DNA of 5,831 bases from a candidate division LCP-89 bacterium (lineage in GTDB: Bacteria > Electryoneota > B3-LCP), in the NCBI GenBank assembly GCA_025774735.1, contig JALGZU010000192.1, positions 1 through 5,831 on the forward strand. Direction: 5' to 3'. Of the stretch, positions 1 through 5,029 are shown in pieces; the stretch's first letter is position 1; the number at the start of each line of letters is the position of its first letter. Made by a program: the position numbers and the translations under genes. The notes beneath the pieces are model-generated. The model did not search any database. It worked only from the letters and a program-made list of their open reading frames with translations, and was not told where the DNA came from.

Positions 1-1388
1 TCCTGGAGGCCAAGGACCAGCAGATTGAACTCAGAGCCCAGTTCGAATCACAGGCCGAAACGCGGCGGAAAAAGCTGGAAGAACAAGAAAGACGCCTATC
101 TGACAAAGAACATACCCTTAAGCACCGCTCCGACGAGGTCGACCGAGCTTCCGGCCAACTCGAGAACGATAAAGAAAAACTGCTGACACAGCAAAAGGAG
201 TTGGGTAAAAGAGACGAACAACTCCAACAGCAGCAGCGCGATGCAAACGAACAGTTGGAACGCATCGCCCGCATGACTGCCGAAGAAGCCCTCGAACAGC
301 TGAAGCACAATCTGACCGACAAGGCCAGGCAACAGACGGCTGAAGAAATTAAAGAGATGCGTGAACAGGCCCGCCTCACCGCCAATCGCGAAGCCAAGGA
401 GATAATCACCCAGGCCATCCAGCGTTCCGCCGTGGAACACAGCGTGGAAACCACCGTGTCGGTCGTAAACCTGCCCAACGATGACATCAAGGGCCGCATC
501 ATCGGCAGGGAAGGACGTAACATCCGCGCCTTCGAAAATGCCACCGGCGTTGAAATCATCGTAGACGATACGCCCGAAACGGTTGTGCTTTCCGGCTTCG
601 ATCCCTTCCGGCGCGAGATAGCCCGTATCGCCCTGGAAAGCCTGATGGCCGATGGACGCATTCACCCCGGCCGTATTGAAGAGGTGATCCAGAAAGTCGA
701 AAAGGAGATGACCGAGCAGATCGTCCAGATCGGTGAGCAAGCCTGCCTGGATGTCAGCGTCCACGGTATCCATCCCGAATTGATCAAGCTCCTGGGAAAG
801 CTCCAGTATCGCACCTCATACGGGCAGAACGTCCTCCAGCATTCGCTTGAAGTCGCCTACTTGTCCGGGCTTATGGCGGCGGAACTGGAACTCGATGGTA
901 AACTGGCAACCCGGGCAGGGCTCCTCCACGACGTCGGCAAGGCCATCGACCGCTACACCGAAGGCACCCACACCACCATCGGTGTGGACCTGGCCAAAAA
1001 ATACCGCGAAGGCGAAATCGTCCAGAACGCCATCGCAGCGCATCATGAAGACGTGGAGATCATCTCTCCCATAGCGGTGCTGGTGCAGGCCGCCGACGCT
1101 ATCTCCGGTTCGCGTCCCGGCGCCCGGCGAGAAACCCTGGAAGGTTACGTCAAACGACTCGAACGTCTCGAAGAAGTGGCGACGTCCTTCTCCGGAGTCT
1201 CCAAGACCTTCGCCATCCAAGCCGGGCGCGAAGTTCGCGTCATGGTCGAATCCGATAAACTCGATGACGGCGCTTCGCAGGAGCTGGCCGTGGAGATCGC
1301 CCGTAAAATCCAGGACGAGATGGAGTATCCCGGCCAGATCAAGGTCACCGTCATCCGGGAATTCCGGGCCGTGGATTTCGCTAAGTAA
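1..1388 (+). CDS. rny: Ribonuclease Y, 5' end outside the window
   Basis: RNase Y is a membrane-anchored endoribonuclease that starts mRNA decay. The frame is open from the first full codon at base 3 and gives 461 residues before TAA at 1386. The family is usually about 520 residues, so roughly 60 N-terminal residues, including the membrane anchor, lie off the window. Order seen: a long charged coiled coil rich in E, K, R and Q (bases 3 to about 400); a KH RNA-binding domain with [12 protein letters not shown] starting at base 492; and an HD phosphohydrolase domain with the LLHDVGKA motif (His-Asp at 927-932) and a downstream HHED at 1041. The C-terminal block contains [10 protein letters not shown] and [12 protein letters not shown], both typical of RNase Y. 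A TTG at 201 lies inside the coiled coil and is not the real start. No truncation or frameshift is seen. ymdB follows after 14 bases, the usual arrangement in many phyla. Identification is very secure. Confidence 0.97.
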   Translation, partial: LEAKDQQIELRAQFESQAETRRKKLEEQERRLSDKEHTLKHRSDEVDRASGQLENDKEKLLTQQKELGKRDEQLQQQQRDANEQLERIARMTAEEALEQLKHNLTDKARQQTAEEIKEMREQARLTANREAKEIITQAIQRSAVEHSVETTVSVVNLPNDDIKGRIIGREGRNIRAFENATGVEIIVDDTPETVVLSGFDPFRREIARIALESLMADGRIHPGRIEEVIQKVEKEMTEQIVQIGEQACLDVSVHGIHPELIKLLGKLQYRTSYGQNVLQHSLEVAYLSGLMAAELELDGKLATRAGLLHDVGKAIDRYTEGTHTTIGVDLAKKYREGEIVQNAIAAHHEDVEIISPIAVLVQAADAISGSRPGARRETLEGYVKRLERLEEVATSFSGVSKTFAIQAGREVRVMVESDKLDDGASQELAVEIARKIQDEMEYPGQIKVTVIREFRAVDFAK

Positions 1389-1402
1389 ACTAAGTAGTCC
1401 GA

Positions 1403-2194
1403 ATGGCTTCTTCCCAGGTTAAAGTCCTGTTCATCGCCGATATCGTCGGTAAACCGGGCTTTGACATCACCTCCCGCTTTCTGCCTTCGCTGCTGCGCAA
1501 GCACGATGTCAATTTCTGCATCGCCAACGGCGAGAATGCCCACGATGGCAAAAGTATCACCCCGCAGGAGTTCTTCGCCTACAAACAGGCTGGCATCGAT
1601 GTCGTCACCAGCGGCAATCACGTCTGGGATCATCATCAGGGCCGCCAGCTGCTGAAGGAAGAGAATACCCTGCTCCGTCCGGCGAACTACCCGCAGGGAA
1701 CCCCGGGCACCGGATCGGGTATTTTCACCGCCCAACGCGACCGTCAGATCGCCGTTCTCAACCTGCAGGGGCGCACCTTCATGTACCCCATCGACTGCCC
1801 CTTCAGGGTTGGCGAACTGGAGGTCGAAAAGCTGCGCCAGAAAACCGCCCTGATCATCATCGACTTCCACGCCGAAGCCACCGCCGAGAAACAGGCTATC
1901 GCCTGGTATCTGGACGGTAAAGTCTCCGCTGTCATCGGCACACACACCCACGTGCAGACCGCCGACGAGCGCATCCTGCCCGGAGGCACCGCCTACCTGA
2001 CCGATGCGGGCATGACCGGACCCATCGATTCCGTCATCGGGCTGGAACGAAAGGTGGCTCTGCAGCGCTTCGTCGGGGGTGTCCCCCAACGCTACCAAAT
2101 GGCCCGCGACAACCTGCGCCTGAATGCCGTCCTGATTACCCTCGATGCCCAGAGCGGAAAAGCATCCGCTATCGAAAGGATAAACCTGCCCTAG
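1403..2194 (+). CDS. ymdB: YmdB/TIGR00282-family metallophosphoesterase
   Basis: Characterised members of this family hydrolyse 2',3'-cyclic nucleotides with a dimetal centre, and in Bacillus the protein affects biofilm and motility decisions. The product is 263 residues, normal for the family. The expected metal ligands are all present: Asp13 in IADIVGKPG, Glu44-Asn45 in NGENAHDG, Asn72-His73 in TSGNHVWDHH, His156 in DFHAEAT, and His181 and His183 in GTHTHVQTADE. The conserved tail LTDAGMTGPIDSVIG is also present. The ATG at 1403 is chosen because the first beta strand begins only five residues later, leaving no room for a later start. No clear Shine-Dalgarno precedes it, so translation may be coupled to rny, which ends 14 bases upstream. 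Adjacency to rny supports a shared role in RNA turnover and cyclic-nucleotide metabolism. Family assignment is secure; the physiological role here is inferred. Confidence 0.95.
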   Translation: MASSQVKVLFIADIVGKPGFDITSRFLPSLLRKHDVNFCIANGENAHDGKSITPQEFFAYKQAGIDVVTSGNHVWDHHQGRQLLKEENTLLRPANYPQGTPGTGSGIFTAQRDRQIAVLNLQGRTFMYPIDCPFRVGELEVEKLRQKTALIIIDFHAEATAEKQAIAWYLDGKVSAVIGTHTHVQTADERILPGGTAYLTDAGMTGPIDSVIGLERKVALQRFVGGVPQRYQMARDNLRLNAVLITLDAQSGKASAIERINLP

Positions 2195-2320
2195 ACCTGA
2201 CGCAGGAACAGCCGAAGCGAATCTGAGAATAATGAAAAAGCTTCAGTTCATCCGTTTGGAAGTTACATCCGACAATCATCCCGGCAAGGAAAAATCCTGG
2301 TAGGCATCGGCGGTTCTCAT

Positions 2321-2352
2321 GTAAAAAATAAAGGCGGGCATTAAACCCGCTT
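2321..2352 (-). terminator. Intrinsic terminator between convergent units
   Basis: A GC stem GCGGG/CCCGC (2334-2338 with 2346-2350) encloses a 7-base loop. Read on the - strand it is followed by CTTTATTTTTTAC, a good U-tract. It lies 29 bases beyond the stop of the sorting-domain fragment, so it would end the leftward transcript. On the + strand the stem can lengthen to 7 pairs with one G-U, but only CACACCTTTTCGTTT follows, so it may serve ymdB weakly. The 2195-2331 stretch after ymdB holds nothing else I can support. Confidence 0.7.
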
Positions 2353-2381
2353 CACACCTTTTCGTTTAATCTCTTTCGTTT

Positions 2382-2531
2382 CTACTTCTTCAATACCATC
2401 CTCCCACTGGCTTCATGAAGCCCGGCGTTCAGATAATAAAGGTACACCCCGGATGCCTGCTTTGAGCCTTCGAAGATTACCTCATGGATTCCCTCTCCTC
2501 GCCAGCCATCCAATTCTATTAAGTCAACTTT
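2382..2531 (-). pseudogene. C-terminal remnant of a T9SS sorting domain
   Basis: On the - strand this frame reads about 49 residues ending at TAG (2384-2382). It contains DGWRGEGIHEVIFEGS, then ASGVYLYYLNAG and SGRMVLKK at the extreme C-terminus. This is the type A Por-secretion/T9SS C-terminal sorting pattern (DGWREAG..HEV.(F/W)(D/E)GS..ASGVY.Y.L.AG......+MVL.K), which carries secreted proteins through the outer membrane of T9SS bacteria. It has no start codon and no passenger domain, and an in-frame TAA at 2534-2532 precedes it, with another stop a few codons further upstream. It is therefore the broken 3' end of a once larger gene. Its GC content is closer to rny-ymdB than to the block upstream of it. 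It still sits before its probable original terminator. The domain call rests on recalled motif similarity. Confidence 0.8.
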
Positions 2532-2728
2532 TTATCTTCTTCATCGAGCCAATATTTCTCCACCACTTCTCGAATTACTTCCCGAATAGCACTCTTGGAT
2601 GCATGTTCGATTTTTGGCGAGCAAGAGTGAAGCAGTTGTTCCGCCTGCTTGCGTGAAATTCGAAGATCTAAGGCTCTTGCTATGCCTTGAACTTCTTCTA
2701 GGTTTTTTTCACTCCCCACTGGATTCAT
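2519..2728 (-). CDS. Unrecognised 69-residue helical protein, coupled to HNH frame
   Basis: I do not recognise this family. ATG at 2728-2726 is preferred over the upstream GTG at 2734 because GGAG (2737-2734) stands five bases before it and because this ATG overlaps the stop of the HNH-like frame as ATGA. Both point to translational coupling. The product has about 13 acidic and 12 basic residues, no signal peptide or membrane segment, and a probable long amphipathic helix near the C-terminus (AIREVIREVVEKYW) ending in an acidic DEED. Its stop TAA (2521-2519) lies inside the sorting-domain remnant, so the last residues may come from a rearrangement junction and the protein may be slightly truncated or extended relative to its ancestor. 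It could be an accessory, antitoxin or immunity partner of the HNH protein, but only the gene arrangement suggests this. Confidence 0.55.
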   Translation of the reverse strand: MNPVGSEKNLEEVQGIARALDLRISRKQAEQLLHSCSPKIEHASKSAIREVIREVVEKYWLDEEDKKLT

Positions 2729-3051
2729 TTCCACTCCACAATTATGACATGACCTAATTGGCTATCGACCCACGAGGGGAACATTAGCCCCCCGTACGTA
2801 TGGATTTTAGTGTGACAAGAATGACAGCCTATCTCACAATTTGAAAGCGTGTCGACTCCGCCAGAGGACAAAGCAGTTTTATTGTGTGCCTCTAAACTTG
2901 AGGTGTTAATACAGTGTCCAAGGTGACCATGTGTTGTTCGCGTGCACTCACATCGATTTCTGGCTCTTATCTGCGCTGCATCAATTCCTGATTGTGGGAA
3001 AGTTATGATTTTTCCCTGTTTCTCGTTAATACAGAACGAATTATGGATTGC
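2725..3051 (-). CDS. HNH-endonuclease-like frame without a standard start codon
   Basis: This frame, open for 108 codons between TGA (3054-3052) and TGA (2727-2725), has a clear HNH/zinc signature. Numbering from 3051: IRARNRCECTRTTH (28-41, Cys34, Cys36), Cys47, EAHNKTA (54-60), SGGVDTLSNCE (63-73, Asn71), and a CxxCH at 76-80 followed by KIHTYGG. The order Cys pair, His, Asn, Cys-Cys-His matches small zinc-stabilised HNH nucleases. No ATG, GTG or TTG precedes the motif inside the frame. The nearest in-frame start, TTG at 3066-3064 with AGAGGAAGG just before it, is separated by the TGA at 3054. Related proteins I recall have EAHH where this has EAHN, so the likely general base is lost. It may use a rare start (ATC or ATA near 3009-3004, after AGGGA) or be newly inactivated. 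It sits directly after the pseudo-receiver gene, and its stop overlaps the next ATG. Confidence 0.65.
   Translation of the reverse strand, partial: AIHNSFCINEKQGKIITFPQSGIDAAQIRARNRCECTRTTHGHLGHCINTSSLEAHNKTALSSGGVDTLSNCEIGCHSCHTKIHTYGGLMFPSWVDSQLGHVIIVEWK
2734..2737 (-). promoter_or_regulatory. Ribosome binding site of the 69-residue gene
   Basis: GGAG on the - strand is separated by TGGAA (5 bases) from the ATG at 2728. It is one of the few convincing Shine-Dalgarno sequences in the window. It decides the start in favour of ATG over the GTG at 2734, which overlaps the motif. Confidence 0.6.
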
Positions 3052-3415
3052 TCAGGTGTTTTTCAACCTTCCTCTTTAACTCGGATGGATTAAAGGGTTG
3101 TATAATATAGTCCACCGCGCCCGCTTTGCCAAGATTGAATGAATCCTTGACCGAGATGTAAGGGCATGCAAACACTATTGGAAGGGAGGGATTTTCTTTT
3201 TGCACCAAACGAAATAAATCAAACTCAGAATTAGAAAAATCAATAAACTGAAAAAGAATTAATGCGTGATCGTTTTGATGAATCATAGGTTTTAAATGAT
3301 CCACCTCTTCAATCCTAATTGTGGTGTAGCCCCACTCCATGAGATAGTCATCAATAGTTGCAGCATTAGCATCGTTGACATTTATAAGGATGATTTTCTT
3401 ATCTGAATGATTCAT
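3041..3415 (-). CDS. Stand-alone degenerate receiver (pseudo-receiver) protein
   Basis: The 124-residue product is a single response-regulator receiver domain with no output domain. It follows the fold strand by strand: KKIILINVNDAN at the first strand, HALILFQFIDFS at the third, LPIVFACPYISV at the fourth, GAVDYIIQPFNPSEL at the fifth. Aligned by eye with the NtrC-type receiver encoded next door, the acidic pair Asp10-Asp11 becomes Val13-Asn14, the phospho-acceptor Asp55 becomes Gln56, Thr83 becomes Cys84 and Lys105 becomes Gln106, so it should not be phosphorylated. ATG at 3415 is chosen over the TTG at 3460: the domain starts six residues after it, and the sigma54 promoter would place transcription start near 3465, leaving no leader for the TTG. 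No good Shine-Dalgarno is visible. It could act as a protein-interaction or partner-titrating domain. The fold assignment is firm; the role is unknown. Confidence 0.85.
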   Translation of the reverse strand: MNHSDKKIILINVNDANAATIDDYLMEWGYTTIRIEEVDHLKPMIHQNDHALILFQFIDFSNSEFDLFRLVQKENPSLPIVFACPYISVKDSFNLGKAGAVDYIIQPFNPSELKRKVEKHLSNP

Positions 3416-3475
3416 TTCTGTTTCAGTTAAAATGCAGTGACCTATTATTTGATTAGCCAATCTACCGAAACATAG

Positions 3476-3491
3476 AGCAAACCACGTGCCT
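3476..3491 (-). promoter_or_regulatory. Sigma54 (-24/-12) promoter of the pseudo-receiver unit
   Basis: The - strand reads AGGCACGTGGTTTGCT. This matches the sigma54 consensus TGGCACG-N4-TTGC(A/T) at every defined position except the leading T, with the GG and GC pairs correctly spaced (GG at 3490-3489, GC at 3478-3477). Transcription would start near 3465, about 50 bases before the ATG at 3415. An intact sigma54 activator gene ends 169 bases upstream, which is independent support for a functional promoter. Confidence 0.82.
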
Positions 3492-3610
3492 GCGCCTATA
3501 TTAAAGGCATGTTTTACGAATTTACATCATAACATCCTATTTTACAGTAGGAAAGAACTCATGGAGGGGGAGGATAACAGAAGAGTCCCATGGGGGTGTT
3601 TGCGGAATTT

Positions 3611-3646
3611 GTAAAGAATTCGACCGTATGACGTAAAGTTCCCGAC
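3611..3646 (-). repeat. Tandem 14-bp direct repeat, candidate activator sites
   Basis: On the + strand GTAAAGNNNNCGAC occurs at 3611-3624 and again at 3633-3646. Ten positions are identical, and the copies are offset by 22 bases, about two helical turns. They lie roughly 145-180 bases upstream of the predicted sigma54 start, in the range where enhancer-binding proteins dock, and just beyond the activator's stop codon. The rest of 3492-3610 is AT-rich and holds three TTTAC pentamers (3513, 3521, 3541) and a loose TCCTA/TAGGA inverted repeat (3535-3552). Operator function is inferred from position only. Confidence 0.4.
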
Positions 3647-3659
3647 AACCGATCTGAGG

Positions 3660-5024
3660 TTATTTCTGGTACGATAAATTGTACTTCTTTAGCTTGTCGT
3701 AGAGAGTTGGCCGGCTGATCCCGAGCTTTTCGGCTGCTTTAGCTTTATTCCCCTCGGCTTCCCACAGACAAAGAGCGATCATATCTTTTTCAATTTCGAT
3801 AAGGGATCGGGTCGGTAATTGCGACAGATTTAGAGTGCCGACTTTTGCAGTTTGGAGGTGTTGGGGTAGGTGTCTAAGATCAATCATTGCTCCCTGGCAA
3901 TATACAGAGGCGCTTTCGATTACATTTTTAAGCTCTCGCACATTGCCTGGCCAATGGTAGCTATTAAGCATCGCCATTGCTTCGTCATGGATTCCCGTGA
4001 TACCCTTGTTGGTTTGGTGAGAATATAGTTCGATAAAATAATTCACCAGTATGGGAATATCATCTTTTCGCTCACTTAAGGGTGGTAGTGCAATTTCTAT
4101 CACATTTATTCTGTAGAAAAAATCTTCTCTGAAAATTCCCTCTTGTACATTCTGCTTCAGATCTTGGTTCGTTGCGCAGATAAGTCTAAAGTCCGTATTT
4201 ATTTGTTTGGTCCCACCCACTCTTTCAAATTCCATTGTTTGTAGAACACGCAGCAATTTGGCCTGTGCATGCAGAGGGATATCCCCCACCTCGTCTAAAA
4301 AGAGTGTCCCGCCATGCGCCATTTCGAATCGACCCGGTTTTGTTCTTATAGCACCAGTAAAAGATCCTTTTTCATGTCCGAAGAGTTCACTTTCCAACAC
4401 GCCCTGAGCCAGCGATGCACAGCTAACCTTAACGATTGGTCCCGTCCGCCTTCGGCTATTGTAATGGACGTGGTGTGCTATCAACTCTTTTCCCGTGCCG
4501 CTCTCACCCGTGATCAATACCGTTGAATCGGAATCCGAAATGTCCTTGACTTTTTTGAAAACCTTCAACATCGCGGGCGATCCCCCAACGATGTTCTCGA
4601 TATTATATTGCTTGCTCAATTCCGCCATAAAATATGCACTCTGGTCGACGAGCTGCCGGCGTTCATGCTCCCTCTTGACAACCATGAGTAAATTGTGGGG
4701 ATTTACCGGTTTTTCCAGGTAGTCGATGGCCCCCAATTTCATAGCATCCACCGCCGTGGCAACAGATCCGTGACCCGTGATGACGATAAGGCGCATTTCA
4801 TCGTACTTACCGCTTATCTTCCTCAACAGATCAATACCGTTAATCCCGGGAAGAACCAGATCAATGATGGCTAAATCGTAATCCGCACCCTTAGCTAGAA
4901 TTTTCAAGGCTTCCTCGGCAGAAGCGGCCTTGGAGACCTGGTAATCGCGGTCGATCAAACTGTCCGCCATGGATTCGAGCAGGGATTGATCATCATCGAC
5001 GAGGAGTATTCTAAATTCGTTCAT
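3660..5024 (-). CDS. NtrC-family sigma54-dependent response regulator
   Basis: This 454-residue protein is a phosphorylation-controlled ATPase that remodels sigma54-RNA polymerase at -24/-12 promoters. Receiver domain (about 5-120): Asp10-Asp11, phospho-acceptor Asp55 in AIIDLVLPG, Thr83 in VITGHGSV, Lys105 in EKPVNP, all intact. AAA+ domain (about 145-385): Walker A GESGTGKE at 173-180, the sigma54-contacting loop as GSFTGA at 220-225, Walker B LFLDEVGD at 241-248, sensor ATN at 284-286, FFYRINV at 302-308, WPGNVREL at 358-365. C-terminal Fis-type helix-turn-helix at about 425-450 (NKAKAAEKLGISRPTLYDKL). The length is normal and nothing is missing. ATG at 5024 lies 5 bases after the kinase stop, so kinase and regulator are one unit, the usual cognate pairing. 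The adjacent sigma54 promoter at 3476-3491 is its obvious candidate target. The signal and regulon are not deducible. Confidence 0.96.
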   Translation of the reverse strand: MNEFRILLVDDDQSLLESMADSLIDRDYQVSKAASAEEALKILAKGADYDLAIIDLVLPGINGIDLLRKISGKYDEMRLIVITGHGSVATAVDAMKLGAIDYLEKPVNPHNLLMVVKREHERRQLVDQSAYFMAELSKQYNIENIVGGSPAMLKVFKKVKDISDSDSTVLITGESGTGKELIAHHVHYNSRRRTGPIVKVSCASLAQGVLESELFGHEKGSFTGAIRTKPGRFEMAHGGTLFLDEVGDIPLHAQAKLLRVLQTMEFERVGGTKQINTDFRLICATNQDLKQNVQEGIFREDFFYRINVIEIALPPLSERKDDIPILVNYFIELYSHQTNKGITGIHDEAMAMLNSYHWPGNVRELKNVIESASVYCQGAMIDLRHLPQHLQTAKVGTLNLSQLPTRSLIEIEKDMIALCLWEAEGNKAKAAEKLGISRPTLYDKLKKYNLSYQK

Positions 5025-5029
5025 TAACT

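Noticed and set aside
96..773. Long antisense frames opposite rny and ymdB (also 816-1220, 1145-2098)
   Set aside because: They mirror high-GC coding sequence of well-identified genes and show no domain of their own.
2232..2303. A 23-codon ATG frame after ymdB (MKKLQFIRLEV...)
   Set aside because: Very short, no convincing ribosome site, no recognisable motif; a chance frame.
2409..2422. Perfect 14-bp palindrome GGCTTCATGAAGCC
   Set aside because: It lies in the sorting-domain coding remnant (LHEA codons); one such palindrome is close to chance expectation for a window of this size.
2700..2720. A-AAA-AAC slippery heptamer in phase in the 69-residue gene (- strand)
   Set aside because: The -1 frame reaches stops before the sorting-domain remnant and shows no domain-like sequence, and no stimulatory structure is evident.
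2905..3034. 10-bp direct repeat GTTAATACAG exactly 120 bases apart (2905 and 3025)
   Set aside because: Both copies encode Cys-Ile-Asn in the HNH frame; many 10-mer repeats are expected by chance in this length.
3052..3054. Selenocysteine or tryptophan decoding of the TGA before the HNH frame
   Set aside because: No supporting structure seen after the TGA, and other genes here use TAA, TAG and TGA as ordinary stops.
3098..3112. TTGTATAATATAG, resembling a -10 promoter element on the + strand
   Set aside because: It lies inside the pseudo-receiver coding sequence (DYIIQP codons) with no suitable -35 and no + strand gene downstream.
3587..3594. CCCATGGG palindrome in the gap before the sigma54 promoter
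   Set aside because: Too short to be significant alone, and no second copy with sensible spacing.
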